64,000 nucleotides of DNA, from assembly GCF_007988965.1 (NCBI RefSeq), contig NZ_BJVD01000001.1, forward strand, positions 1 to 64,000. Reading direction: 5' to 3'. Below, piece after piece: positions 33,344-42,064 of the stretch; positions within the stretch are counted from its first letter, which is position 1, and every line of letters starts with the position of its first letter. The notes under the pieces are model-generated. The model was not told the DNA's origin. It saw only the letters and a program-made list of their open reading frames with translations, and ran no database searches. A program made the position numbers and the translations under genes. Source of the DNA: Rummeliibacillus stabekisii (GTDB lineage: Bacteria; Bacillota; Bacilli; Bacillales_A; Planococcaceae).

Positions 33344-33565
33344 CTAGCCAGGATAGCGCTCTTCACTTGAAGAGGTATCCTTTGTATGATGGTTGTGTTT
33401 TTCATCTTCAACTTGTTGATTTAACTCCTCCATTGGGATGGGATCAACCGTTTGCATTTCAGGGTCTTTGTCGTAGATACTTTCTTTATCAGACTTTACT
33501 TCATCTGGTGTATCCAATGGTCCTTCTTTTAAATTTTCGGCTTTGTCATTTTCTTTCATTTTCAT
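33344..33565 (-). CDS. Small acidic hypothetical protein
   Basis: About 73 residues, highly hydrophilic, rich in Glu, Asp and Lys, with no predicted fold: MKMKENDKAEN, GPLDTPDEVKSDK, DPIPMEELNQQ, HNHHTKDTSSSEE. AGAAAGGATG provides the start region; ATG 33565 or 33568. Family not recognised. Probably disordered. Confidence 0.6.
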   Translation of the reverse strand: MKMKENDKAENLKEGPLDTPDEVKSDKESIYDKDPEMQTVDPIPMEELNQQVEDEKHNHHTKDTSSSEERYPG

Positions 33566-33806
33566 CATCCTTTCTTACTTTACATATAGCCTCAATTCAA
33601 AAAGTTAAACCATTTTTTAAACAGAATTCGGCAATTTTTGTGTGTAATCGGTAATAGTGGTGATCAGCTGATGGTTTCCTATAAAGGATAAAATGTATTA
33701 CTTCTAAATTCTAGTTTTTCTTATAAAATAGTGTAAAATAGAGAAAAAAGAAACAGTACTAAAAACTCTATTTATACTAAATTACTCAGAGGTAGGTGAG
33801 TACAAA

Positions 33807-34133
33807 TTGCCAATTTACAATAAATTAGTCCGAGATTTTATCCCAGAAATCATCGAATTAAAAGGAAAAAAATGTATATTTAAACAATTGAGTGAACAAG
33901 AGTTTCTACAGGAAATGAAGAAAAAATTCATAGAGGAAGCCTACGAAGTAAACGAAGCCAAAAACAGGGAAGAGATGAAGGAAGAATTGGGAGACCTTTT
34001 GGAACTTATACATAGAGCATTAATAGTTTATGATATTTCGTTGGAAGAATTGGAAGAATCACGTTCAGCTAAAGCTGAAAAAAGTGGTGGTTTCTCAAAA
34101 GGTATTTATTTGGTTGAGGTGCAAGATGAGTAG
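33807..34133 (+). CDS. MazG-like / PRA-PH nucleotide pyrophosphohydrolase
   Basis: 108 residues, all-alpha NTP pyrophosphatase. MPIYNKLVRDFIPEIIE opens this small house-cleaning family; the metal site is EEAYEVNEA (EExxE) and EELGDLLELI (ExxD). Start is TTG 33807 after GAGGTAGGTGAG. Removes pyrophosphate from a nucleotide, possibly a damaged one. Stands alone. Confidence 0.85.
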   Translation: MPIYNKLVRDFIPEIIELKGKKCIFKQLSEQEFLQEMKKKFIEEAYEVNEAKNREEMKEELGDLLELIHRALIVYDISLEELEESRSAKAEKSGGFSKGIYLVEVQDE

Positions 34134-34179
34134 AATATATAGTTGATTTAAAAGTTGAATTAAAAATTTTTAAAAAACA

Positions 34180-34207
34180 TTGACAATTCTATTTATTGCG
34201 TTATTAT
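34180..34207 (+). promoter_or_regulatory. Promoter of the SAM-riboswitch transcript
   Basis: TTGACA, 16 bases, TATTAT; start predicted about 20-25 bases before the aptamer. Confidence 0.75.
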
Positions 34208-34237
34208 ATATTTATACAAACTTAATATGTTGATTTT

Positions 34238-34336
34238 CTTATCCAGAGAGGTGGAGGGACTGGCCCTTTGAAGCCTCGGCAGCGGACTATTAAAGTACTG
34301 TGCCAATTCCAGTAGCGTAAAGCTAGCAGATAAGAG
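34238..34336 (+). promoter_or_regulatory. SAM-I (S-box) riboswitch
   Basis: Classic S-box: CTTATCC at the 5' end pairs with GATAAG at the 3' end (P1), AGAGAGGTGGAGGGACTGGC, CCTTTGAAGCCTCGGCA, then P3 and a P4 arm with GTAGCGTAAAGCTA. When SAM is bound the downstream terminator forms, so the gene is off in methionine-replete cells. Confidence 0.96.
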
Positions 34337-34362
34337 GAGCGTTTTTTTCGTATGGTATTCCA

Positions 34363-34398
34363 ACCCTCTTCTTATTCATTGAGAAGAGGGTTTTTTCT
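34363..34398 (+). terminator. S-box expression-platform terminator
   Basis: AACCCTCTTCT and AGAAGAGGGTT form an 11-bp stem with nine-base loop followed by a T tract. Confidence 0.9.
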
Positions 34399-34465
34399 AT
34401 TTAGAGGGTAGAAGAGTTGGAGTCAATTAGTCAATTAACTAAATGAAACTAAGGGAGAGATTTTG

Positions 34466-35569
34466 ATGACAAAGACGTTAGTAAAAGCACCATTTAGAGC
34501 TGATCATGTAGGTAGTTTATTAAGACCAGAAAGCATTCACCAAGCACGTAAGGACTATCAAGAAGGTAACATATCCGCAGAACAATTACATCAGATTGAG
34601 ACGGAAGAGATCAAAAAAGCGGTGGATAAACAGATTGATGTTGGTTTACAAGCAGTAACTGATGGTGAGTTTCGACGTAGATTTTGGCATACAGATTTTC
34701 TTGAACATTTAAACGGTGTTGAAGGATATATCCCAGAACACGGCTTCCAATTTAAAGGAGAAGAAACAGAAAAATATGATGTTCGTAATAACGGAAAGAT
34801 TTCTTTCAACCCAAAACATCCGCATATTCAAGATTTTCTAGAGTTCAAAGAAATTGTAGGAGATCGGGCAATTCCAAAACAAACGATACCTAGCCCAAAC
34901 CAATTATTCAATGCTGGCATAAGAAAACTTGACATCTATCCAGATATCGAGGAATATGCGAGTGATATTATCCAAACTTACCGGGATGCAATCCAGGCCT
35001 TCTATGAAGCAGGTTGTCGTTATTTGCAGTTGGATGATGTCTATATTGCGGGACTGAATGCTGAGAATATTCCGTTTAACGACAGTGGATATTCACGTGA
35101 AGAATTGATTAACCTTGCGCTTCGGGTAGCAAATGGAGTGTTAGAAGGCAAGCCGGAAGATTTAATAGTAACTACACATTTATGCCGGGGGAATTATCGT
35201 TCAAAATGGGCGTTTGAAGGAAGTTATGCTAAAATTGCTCCAACTTTGTTCGCAAATGAAATAGTGGACGGATTTTTCTTAGAATATGATGACAATCGGT
35301 CTGGCGACTTCACACCACTATCCTATATTCCAAAGGGCGGGCCGCAGGTAGTTCTGGGAGTATTTACTTCAAAATTCGGCGAGTTGGAAGACAAGGAAAA
35401 CATCAAAGCTCGTGTAGAAGAGGCAACACAATTTGTACCACTCGAGCAGCTATGTATCAGCCCACAGTGTGGATTCGCTTCAACCCATCATGGTAATATT
35501 CTAACGGAAGAAGAACAATGGGCAAAATTAAAGTTTATTGTTGATATATCAAAAGAGATTTGGGGATAA
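34466..35569 (+). CDS. MetE-like cobalamin-independent methionine synthase (YxjG/YxjH type)
   Basis: 367 residues, equivalent to the catalytic C-terminal barrel of MetE alone. FRADHVGSLLRP, VTDGEFRRRFWHTDF, YLQLDDVYIAG and VTTHLCRGNYRS are family motifs; zinc ligands His and Cys are in THLCRGN and SPQCGFAS. It transfers a methyl group to homocysteine, from a donor other than full polyglutamyl folate in some paralogues. The SAM-I riboswitch in the leader supports methionine synthesis or salvage. ATG 34466 after GGGAGAG. Confidence 0.9.
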   Translation: MTKTLVKAPFRADHVGSLLRPESIHQARKDYQEGNISAEQLHQIETEEIKKAVDKQIDVGLQAVTDGEFRRRFWHTDFLEHLNGVEGYIPEHGFQFKGEETEKYDVRNNGKISFNPKHPHIQDFLEFKEIVGDRAIPKQTIPSPNQLFNAGIRKLDIYPDIEEYASDIIQTYRDAIQAFYEAGCRYLQLDDVYIAGLNAENIPFNDSGYSREELINLALRVANGVLEGKPEDLIVTTHLCRGNYRSKWAFEGSYAKIAPTLFANEIVDGFFLEYDDNRSGDFTPLSYIPKGGPQVVLGVFTSKFGELEDKENIKARVEEATQFVPLEQLCISPQCGFASTHHGNILTEEEQWAKLKFIVDISKEIWG

Positions 35570-35576
35570 GAGAGTG

Positions 35577-35608
35577 GGAACAGCTAGTAAAGCTGTTCCT
35601 TATTTTGA
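35577..35608 (+). terminator. Terminator of the MetE-like gene
   Basis: GGGAACAGCT and AGCTGTTCC with a short loop, then TTATTTT. Confidence 0.85.
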
Positions 35609-35620
35609 TTCATAGATGAT

Positions 35621-36034
35621 TTACTGATTTAGCTTGGAGTCTAATTCAATTTTAGGGTTAATACTTTTTAAAGTAGCTAAAAATTGCAGCTGCTCCTTTG
35701 GAGATACAAGTGCCATTTTATTGTCTGCGTCATAAATGATCTCCAATCGATCTATTGAAAGGGCAGGGGCAGCAAGCAAATTTTTGGTTTTAGCAATTGT
35801 TTTAATCTCTTTGATAGGAACGTTCTTTTTGAAGGGGCCATTTCGAATAATCAGGTAGCTTTGATTAACTTTATATCCTGTACAAAACCAACCCCATATG
35901 AGCAAAATTGCTAACGGAACAGTAAAAACAAGGACTACATAATCTCTTCCTGCAACAAGAGGTGCGAAACAAGCAATGATTGTACCCCAATATAAAGGGT
36001 ATTGCCATAAATCTTTTTTAGATGGGTAATACAT
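35621..36034 (-). CDS. Membrane protein with bacterial PH domain (PF06713-like)
   Basis: 137 residues. Two membrane helices (YWGTIIACFAPLVAG and VVLVFTVPLAILLIWGWF), then a small PH-like domain: TGYKVNQSYLIIRNGPFKKNVPIKEI, PALSIDRLEIIYDAD and ALVSPKEQLQFLATLKS. This is the DUF1200 arrangement common in Bacilli. Function unknown. ATG preceded by AAAGGATTTAAC. Confidence 0.82.
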   Translation of the reverse strand: MYYPSKKDLWQYPLYWGTIIACFAPLVAGRDYVVLVFTVPLAILLIWGWFCTGYKVNQSYLIIRNGPFKKNVPIKEIKTIAKTKNLLAAPALSIDRLEIIYDADNKMALVSPKEQLQFLATLKSINPKIELDSKLNQ

Positions 36035-36217
36035 CTTGTTAAATCCTTTCGCTAATTTATTTTTAAAACATTCATATATGGAAATTAATTCTTTATATTA
36101 CTTTATCAAATGCAGACCCGCATTTCATTCTATTTTAGTTCCAATAATATGAAAATTCTTTGCATTCCCTTATACTAATAGAAAGAAAGGTATATACAAT
36201 ACATGGGGGTGTCCAAA

Positions 36218-37183
36218 TTGAAAACACGTGTTACAGAGATTCTTGGAATTAAGTATCCCATTGTCCAAGGTGGTCTTGCTTATTTGGCTTACGCCGATTT
36301 ATGCGCTGCGGTTTCAAATGCTGGCGGGATAGGACAGATTACAGCCGCTACTTTGGGATCTAAGGAAAAGCTTCGAGATGAAATCCGAAAAGTGCGCACA
36401 TTAACAGATCGTCCTTTTGGCGTCAACTTCGCTATTTCAAAACATCAAAATGCATATGAAGAGCTTTTAGAAACCGCAATTGAAGAGAAAGTACCTGCTA
36501 TTTCTATTACAGGTGGTAATCCAGCACCAGTGTTAAAACGCGTTAAAAATGAAGATATTCGCACTCTAGTCTTGGTTTCAGGAGTAAGGCAAGCTCAGAA
36601 AGCGGAAGAACTAGGAGCAGATATATTGATGGCAGTTGGTCAAGAAGGTGGCGGCCATTTAGGACGCGAAGATATTGGCACAATAGTTCTTGTACCGCGC
36701 GTTGTTGAATCCGTATCTATTCCTGTTCTTGCTAGTGGCGGTATTGGCGATGGTAGAGGATTGCTTGCAGGCCTCTCGCTTGGTGCTGAAGGTATTGAAA
36801 TGGGTACACGTTTTATCGCCACTAAAGAATGCGTCCATGCAAGTGAAGTGTATAAGCAAGCGATTATTCACGGAAAAGAAACAGATACTGTCGTAATCAA
36901 GCGGTCACTTGGTGCTCCTGCTCGCACCATTAAATCTCCTTTCACAGAAAAAATACTTCAAAAAGAAGAAAGCGGAGCAACTTATGAAGATTTGAAAGAT
37001 ATGATTAGTGGTGAAGCGAATTGCAAATATATTTATGATGGCGAGCAAGAAAGTGGTTTTGGTTGGGCTGGCCAAGTAATTGGTTTGATTGATCATGTGC
37101 CGTCTGTCGCTCAACTATTTGACGAGGTGATAGAAACAGCAGTAAACGGGCAAAATCGATTAGCTCAAATTTTAGGCGAGTAG
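36218..37183 (+). CDS. NPD-type FMN enzyme (nitronate monooxygenase / enoyl-ACP reductase II)
   Basis: About 322 residues, TIM barrel. TEILGIKYPIVQGGLAYLAY, PFGVNFAIS, VGQEGGGHLG, VPVLASGGIGDGRGLLAGLSLGAEGIEMGTRFIATKE (read in parts) mark the 2-nitropropane dioxygenase fold, binding FMN by the GGIGDG and GTRF loops. Nitronate oxidase and FabK-like activities both occur in this group; I cannot separate them. TTG 36218 after GGGGGTG is a better start than ATG 36203, which lies before that site. Confidence 0.85.
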   Translation: MKTRVTEILGIKYPIVQGGLAYLAYADLCAAVSNAGGIGQITAATLGSKEKLRDEIRKVRTLTDRPFGVNFAISKHQNAYEELLETAIEEKVPAISITGGNPAPVLKRVKNEDIRTLVLVSGVRQAQKAEELGADILMAVGQEGGGHLGREDIGTIVLVPRVVESVSIPVLASGGIGDGRGLLAGLSLGAEGIEMGTRFIATKECVHASEVYKQAIIHGKETDTVVIKRSLGAPARTIKSPFTEKILQKEESGATYEDLKDMISGEANCKYIYDGEQESGFGWAGQVIGLIDHVPSVAQLFDEVIETAVNGQNRLAQILGE

Positions 37184-37189
37184 CCTATT

Positions 37190-37215
37190 GTAGCCTCTTT
37201 ATTAGAGGCTTTTTG
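37190..37215 (+). terminator. Terminator of the NPD gene
   Basis: TAGCCTCT, loop TTATT, AGAGGCT and TTTTTG. Confidence 0.8.
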
Positions 37216-37294
37216 TGTTAGGTGAGCTACTATATCATAATTAATCTGTATATTGGTGACAATAAGCTAAAAAGATAAAATGACGGAGGTTTCA

Positions 37295-37966
37295 ATGAAA
37301 ATTACAATCGAATGGACTTACAAAATTCCACGTGGTGTTATGGAGACAGTCTTTCGCTCTGATCAAATGGAAGCTGGAAAAGCACTTAAAATGGCGGAAG
37401 ATATTGAGAAAACAGGACGTATTAAAAATTTACTGTTGATAGACCCACATGGTAGTACATGGACAATGAAAGAGTTAAAACGCTATTTGAAAGAAATTGA
37501 AGAGGAGCCACACAATATTACAGTTTATTTTGACGGCGGATATGATTTAAAGACTGCGGTTTCGGGACTTGGTTGTGCTATCTACTTTGAACAAAATGGT
37601 AAACAAAAACGACTGCGAAGAAACGTACAGGCGGTTGGTCATAAATCAAACAATGAGGCAGAGTATGCAGCGCTGCATTTGAGTATTATCGAATTGGAGC
37701 TTTTAAATGTACATCATATGAATGTACGCTTTTTGGGAGATTCACAAGTCGTAATCAATCAAATGAGTGGTGAATGGGCGGTGCTAGAGCCAAATTTACT
37801 AAGTTTTGCAGATCGTATAGATACTGCGCTAAAAAAACTAGGCATTGAAGCAGAGTATGAACATATATCACGTAAAATGAATGGTGAAGCAGATCGTCTT
37901 GCTTCACAAGCATTGCAAGGCATCGAAATTGCCGCACAAGTAGAATACGTATTAGAGAGTGACTAA
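37295..37966 (+). CDS. RNase H-like protein with N-terminal extension (YpeP-like)
   Basis: 223 residues: an N-terminal ~70-residue alpha/beta module (EWTYKIPRGVMETVFRSDQM, LLLIDPHGSTWTMKEL), then a type 1 RNase H fold with all four acidic residues in place: ITVYFDGGYD, SNNEAEYAALHL, RFLGDSQVVINQ and NGEADRLASQAL. It may cut RNA in RNA-DNA hybrids. ATG 37295 after ACGGAGG. The two-component genes follow 37 bases later. Confidence 0.85.
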   Translation: MKITIEWTYKIPRGVMETVFRSDQMEAGKALKMAEDIEKTGRIKNLLLIDPHGSTWTMKELKRYLKEIEEEPHNITVYFDGGYDLKTAVSGLGCAIYFEQNGKQKRLRRNVQAVGHKSNNEAEYAALHLSIIELELLNVHHMNVRFLGDSQVVINQMSGEWAVLEPNLLSFADRIDTALKKLGIEAEYEHISRKMNGEADRLASQALQGIEIAAQVEYVLESD

Positions 37967-38003
37967 TTATTGAAAACAGACATTAAGAAAAAGAGTGAGT
38001 AGC

Positions 38004-38672
38004 TTGAAAGTGTTAATAATAGATGATGAACAAAAAATAACAGATGTCTTAACATCTTATTTTGAGAGAAATGGAGATCAAACCTGTGTAGCAAATACAG
38101 GGGAAAAGGCTATTGAGATGATGGACAATATACCGCTTGATATGATTATTTTGGATTTAATGCTACCGGATATGGATGGGGAGGAAATCTGTCGGTATGC
38201 CAAATTGAACTATCAAATACCCGTCATCATGCTGACAGCCAAAATATCAATTGAAGACAAGGTGAACGGCTTTAACAGTGGTGCAGATGACTATGTGGTC
38301 AAACCATTTCATCCAAAAGAGATACTGATTCGGGCTGAAAGACTCCTTCCCTTAAAAACACAGCAAGATGTGATTAGATTTGGAGACCTAACTATTCTTA
38401 AAGAATTGAATACAGTTAAAAGACAGGAGGAAACGATACAACTAACACAGCATGAAGCAACGATTTTATGCTTGCTTGCTGAAAATCCTAAAAAGGTATA
38501 TAGCCGGGAAGATTTACTGTACAAAATGGTTGGTGGTGTACAAGAGAATAATCCTCGTGTTGTTGACCAGCATATAAAAAATCTCCGTAAAAAGCTGAAC
38601 TATGACTATATACAAACAGTTTTTGGTATTGGGTATAAAATGAACGAAATGGCGGATGAAGATGAAATTTAA
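38004..38672 (+). CDS. OmpR/PhoB family response regulator
   Basis: About 222 residues. Receiver domain: VLIIDDEQ acidic pocket, phospho-acceptor in MIILDLMLPDMDGEE (~51), IMLTAK and VVKPFHPKEI. C-terminal winged helix: IQLTQHEATILCLL, NPRVVDQHIKNLRKKL and VFGIGYKM. TTG 38004 gives the usual MKVLIIDDE beginning; GTG 37995 is an alternative. Overlaps the kinase gene by 17 bases. Probable control of the downstream YdhK/DUF326 genes, inferred from position. Confidence 0.88.
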   Translation: MKVLIIDDEQKITDVLTSYFERNGDQTCVANTGEKAIEMMDNIPLDMIILDLMLPDMDGEEICRYAKLNYQIPVIMLTAKISIEDKVNGFNSGADDYVVKPFHPKEILIRAERLLPLKTQQDVIRFGDLTILKELNTVKRQEETIQLTQHEATILCLLAENPKKVYSREDLLYKMVGGVQENNPRVVDQHIKNLRKKLNYDYIQTVFGIGYKMNEMADEDEI

Positions 38673-39708
38673 AGTTAGAATCGCCTTTATTATTGCTGCA
38701 TTTTCTTTAACAATGCTTCTTATAATCACTGCAATCCTGTTATATAAAGGGCATGAACATTTAATGATGTTACAACTTAAAGATGCGGAAGAAATTATTC
38801 ATCATTTTGACATGGCGCTTGCTGAAACAGCTGTCTGGTCAATCGGTTTGTTGTTTATCATTATTTTAGTGTCCAGTTTTTTCATAGCTCGGACTTTGAC
38901 TAAGCCAATTCAAGAGTTGAATCATTTTGCTTTACAGTTAGTCAAAGGGAAAAGAGATTTGAATATTACCTATACAATTGATGATCAGATTGGCCAATTA
39001 GGACAGTCCTTGAAAACATTAGATAAAACATTGAGTGTTTATGAGGTTCGGCGAAAAGAAATGACACAAGATTTAGCCCACGAAATTCGTAATCCATTAG
39101 CATCTGTGAAGAGTTATTTGAGCGCTTTTGAGGATGGCGTATGGAAGGCAACTCCGAAAAGGCTTGAAGCGTGTATTGAAGAAATTGATCGTCTTATTTT
39201 GCTGGTAGGTGAGCTGGATACGTTAAATGATATTAATAGTCCAACTTTTAAAATCAACAAGCAACTTCATCAGGTTGCTCCCGTTATAGAGAGTGCTGTC
39301 ATATCTCTTGCAAGTGAACTGCTTGAAAGAAAAATAGAAGTGAATTTGGCGTTGGACCAGAGTATTTTTGCTTCTGTCGATTCATTACGCTTAAATCAAA
39401 TCCTGCATAATATCATTAAGAATGCACTTTTCCATCTTCCGGTAAAAGGGACTCTGGAAATTCAATTGATGAATAAATCACAAGAGGAACTTCAAATAAT
39501 TATCTCAGATAACGGATGTGGTATGGACGAAGAAACATCCAGCAAATTATTTGAACGAAATTATAGAGGGCAAAATAATTATAAAGGTTCTGGAATTGGC
39601 ATGACAATCACGAAAAAGCTAGTCGAAGCTCATGGTGGACAAGTTTTTGTCAAAAGTCTTCTAGACAAAGGTACTACATTTACGATTTCTCTACCTATTT
39701 CTTCATAA
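38656..39708 (+). CDS. Sensor histidine kinase with HAMP domain
   Basis: 350 residues. Two membrane helices (~6-28 and ~58-80) bracket a very short extracytosolic loop of about 30 residues, HAMP at ~80-130 (ARTLTKPIQELNHFALQL), phospho-acceptor His in MTQDLAHEIRNPLASVKSYL (~145), and a HATPase core: HNIIKNALFH (N box), ISDNGCGMD (G1), GSGIGMTITKKLVEAHGG (G2). The short loop suggests sensing of something small or in the membrane. Translationally coupled to its regulator. Confidence 0.9.
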   Translation: MKMKFKVRIAFIIAAFSLTMLLIITAILLYKGHEHLMMLQLKDAEEIIHHFDMALAETAVWSIGLLFIIILVSSFFIARTLTKPIQELNHFALQLVKGKRDLNITYTIDDQIGQLGQSLKTLDKTLSVYEVRRKEMTQDLAHEIRNPLASVKSYLSAFEDGVWKATPKRLEACIEEIDRLILLVGELDTLNDINSPTFKINKQLHQVAPVIESAVISLASELLERKIEVNLALDQSIFASVDSLRLNQILHNIIKNALFHLPVKGTLEIQLMNKSQEELQIIISDNGCGMDEETSSKLFERNYRGQNNYKGSGIGMTITKKLVEAHGGQVFVKSLLDKGTTFTISLPISS

Positions 39709-39771
39709 ATTCTACATATGTTTACGATATCTTTGACATGTTAATAGAAGTAGATAGAGGAGGAGTTTAAA

Positions 39772-40350
39772 TTGAATAAAAAATGGACCATGGGATTCTT
39801 ATCCATTACAACTGCATTTGCATTAGTAGCATGCAATGATCAACAAGGCGACCAAAAGAAAGGAGAGCAAGCAAAGACAACTGAACAACAGAATACGAAT
39901 TCCGATCATATGAATATGGATCACTCTAGTTCAGGAGAAGTACCAACTGGATTGCAAGAAGCTAAAAATCCAACCTTTAAAATAGGCTCCAAAGCAATTA
40001 TGCATACCGACCATATGCCTGGAATGGAGGGAGCGAAAGCAACAATTGTTGGGGCATATGACACAACAGTCTATTCAGTATCTTATAAGCCAACAGATGG
40101 TGGTAAAGAAGTGAAAAATCATAAATGGGTCATCCAGCAAGAGATCAAAGATGCGGACAATAAAAAGTTCGCAAAAGGTGACGAAGTGACATTAGAAGCA
40201 GATCATATGAAAGGAATGAAGGGTGCAAAAGGCATCATTGATTCCTCGAAAGATACGACCGTTTATATGGTTAACTATACGCCGACAAATGGCGACAAAG
40301 AAGTGAAAAATCATAAATGGGTTACAGAAGATGAACTAACTAAAGAATAA
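39772..40350 (+). CDS. ydhK: YdhK-type lipoprotein with two DUF1541 repeats
   Basis: 192 residues. Lipoprotein signal MGFLSITTAFALVACNDQ (Cys ~21), a His/Met-rich linker (SDHMNMDHSSSG), then two copies of a ~60-residue unit: TDHMPGMEGAKATIVGAYDT ... HKWVIQQEI and ADHMKGMKGAKGIIDSSKDT ... HKWVTEDEL. The repeated DHMxGMxGA motif and linker are suited to binding copper or another soft metal. TTG start after GAGGAGGAG. Follows the two-component genes by 63 bases. Confidence 0.88.
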   Translation: MNKKWTMGFLSITTAFALVACNDQQGDQKKGEQAKTTEQQNTNSDHMNMDHSSSGEVPTGLQEAKNPTFKIGSKAIMHTDHMPGMEGAKATIVGAYDTTVYSVSYKPTDGGKEVKNHKWVIQQEIKDADNKKFAKGDEVTLEADHMKGMKGAKGIIDSSKDTTVYMVNYTPTNGDKEVKNHKWVTEDELTKE

Positions 40351-40351
40351 A

Positions 40352-40400
40352 CACAAAACCCTCCAATCGAAAATTCAGGTTGGAGGGTTTTGTGTTTATG
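40352..40400. terminator. Strong terminator after ydhK
   Basis: AACACAAAACCCTCCAA and TTGGAGGGTTTTGTGTT, a perfect 17-bp stem with a 13-base loop. Confidence 0.88.
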
Positions 40401-40462
40401 AAATTTATAGCTGGGAATAATAAAAAAGAGAGCAAATTAAAAATATAACAGGAGGTATTATT

Positions 40463-40783
40463 ATGAATTATGAAGAGTGTATTCAAGCTTGTATAGACTG
40501 TATGGAGGCGTGCAATCGTTGTTATGATGCATGTTTGAAAGAAGAAAATGTAAAAATGATGGTAGAGTGTATTCGAATGGACCGCGAATGTGCTGACATT
40601 TGTGCGCTAGCTATTAAATCAATGCAATCTAACAGTCCATTTGCTTCATTAATCTGTAAACTATGTGCGGAAATTTGTGAAGCATGCGGAAATGAATGTA
40701 AAAAGCATGACCATCAACACTGCCAAGAATGTGCAGAAGCCTGCTATCGATGCGCAGAAGCTTGCCGTAGTATGGCAAAATAA
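40463..40783 (+). CDS. Four-helix-bundle copper-binding protein (DUF326)
   Basis: 106 residues with 19 cysteines, most in CxxxC-type spacing along four helices (EECIQACIDCMEACNRCYDAC, ICKLCAEICEACGNEC, HCQECAEACYRCAEAC, each read in parts). This is the DUF326/Csp fold, in which inward-facing Cys store many Cu(I) ions. No signal peptide, so cytosolic. AACAGGAGG before the ATG. Lies between two YdhK-type lipoprotein genes, which supports a metal-handling cluster. Confidence 0.92.
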   Translation: MNYEECIQACIDCMEACNRCYDACLKEENVKMMVECIRMDRECADICALAIKSMQSNSPFASLICKLCAEICEACGNECKKHDHQHCQECAEACYRCAEACRSMAK

Positions 40784-40798
40784 CTAATCCATTTCGTG

Positions 40799-40826
40799 AG
40801 AGCTAGAGTACCTCTAGCTCTTCTTG
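40799..40826 (+). terminator. Terminator of the DUF326 gene
   Basis: AGAGCTAGAG, TAC, CTCTAGCTCT then a T-rich tail. Confidence 0.78.
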
Positions 40827-40958
40827 TTGTTTGTGTATCAAAACAAATGTATTAAACGTTGTTTAATCCTCGCCGTCTTTTTACATTGTTTTTTATTGAA
40901 AGAAATAAAATATAGATGAATGTACATACTACCCATATCAAAATTATGGGAGGAAAAA

Positions 40959-41558
40959 ATGATTAAGAAACCAGTTACGCTAGTGTATATTTTACTGACA
41001 GTTTTAGTGCTTGCTGCTTGCGGCAATAGCGATACAAAAAAAGTTAACAAAAATATAAATTTAGCTCCAGATGATCATTTAAACATGGAAACTAAACATT
41101 CCGTTACGGATAATACTGATGTGGAAGATTACAACTCAGGGATTGTCCCTCCAAACATAAAAAAAGCTTCGACACCAGCATATCCTGTCGGTAGTCGAGT
41201 AGCCGTATTGGCCACCCATAAAGAAGGGATGAAAGGAGCAAAAGGGACTATTGTGGGTGCTTATGATTCAACAGCATACCAGGTAGATTATGCAAAAACA
41301 TCAGATGTTCGAGAAGTAATGGGCTACAAATGGATTGTGCAAGAAGAGATACAAAAATCGAACGATAAACTGTTGCAACCAGGAGAACATATTACGTTAG
41401 AAGCGGATCATTTACCAGGAATGAAGGGAGCAAGAGCAAGGATTATTACGGGCAAAAAAACAAACGTCTACATGATTAATTATCAACCGACTACAGGAGA
41501 AGCGAAAGAAAGAAACTATAAATGGGTAATAGAAAGCGAATTAACGAAAGAGCAATAA
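40959..41558 (+). CDS. Second YdhK-type lipoprotein (DUF1541)
   Basis: 199 residues. Signal peptide VTLVYILLTVLVLAACGNSD with lipobox Cys ~20. As in the first copy, two DUF1541 units: THKEGMKGAKGTIVGAYDST ... YKWIVQEEI and ADHLPGMKGARARIITGKKT ... YKWVIESEL. In the first unit the HMxGM element has become HKEGM, and the His/Met linker is reduced, so metal binding may be weaker. ATG 40959 after GGGAGG. Divergent duplicate of ydhK, flanking the DUF326 gene. Confidence 0.85.
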   Translation: MIKKPVTLVYILLTVLVLAACGNSDTKKVNKNINLAPDDHLNMETKHSVTDNTDVEDYNSGIVPPNIKKASTPAYPVGSRVAVLATHKEGMKGAKGTIVGAYDSTAYQVDYAKTSDVREVMGYKWIVQEEIQKSNDKLLQPGEHITLEADHLPGMKGARARIITGKKTNVYMINYQPTTGEAKERNYKWVIESELTKEQ

Positions 41559-41640
41559 CTATTTTTAATTTTTATTAATTGATGACCACAGAATTACAAT
41601 TTTATAGTTTACTAATATTAAATGAAAAAGTTAAACAAAT

Positions 41641-41682
41641 GAAAAAGCGAGAAATGATTGCTCATCCCTCGCTTTTTCTTAT
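41641..41682 (+). terminator. Terminator of the second ydhK-like gene
   Basis: AAAAAGCGAG and CTCGCTTTTT with a 16-base loop, T-rich tail. The remaining DNA to 41849 shows no gene. Confidence 0.82.
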
Positions 41683-41849
41683 GATATATATTTACTTACA
41701 TTATGTACTTTTATGATATCATATATTTTGCTGAAAAAACAATTATATTCTGTTATTCTTGAAAGAATAGTCGTATTGGGAAAGTGGAAGGACGTATGAT
41801 CCATCATTATGTTTTTGAATATACGCCCAAAGTCATTCAACTTTAATAA

Positions 41850-42064
41850 TCATTCTTCAAATAATTCGTCCGCCCAATTATCAATTTCTATTTTTAAATG
41901 TTAGTTCCTTCGGCATCTATGGAAATAGTGTCATTCTTGATTATCAATAAATCACCTACTTGTACTTCCTTTGGTATTATTTTTTTAGGGTAATCCACAG
42001 TTACTCCATCTATTTCAATGACAGCTAATTCTCCCTCAAATCGATCCACAACCCCTTTTTGCAC
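41850..42064 (-). pseudogene. DUF3006 protein gene with 3' frameshift
   Basis: GTG 42064, preceded by AGGAGGTG, opens a frame reading VVDRFEGELAVIEIDGVTV, then PKEVQVGDLLIIKNDTISIDAEGTN and a stop at 41894: the DUF3006 fold (56 residues). In another frame the sequence carries on as LKIEIDNWADELFEE to TGA at 41850, which looks like the natural C-terminus, so one frameshift has probably truncated it. DUF3006 genes commonly sit next to ComEC-like MBL hydrolase genes, as here. Confidence 0.65.
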
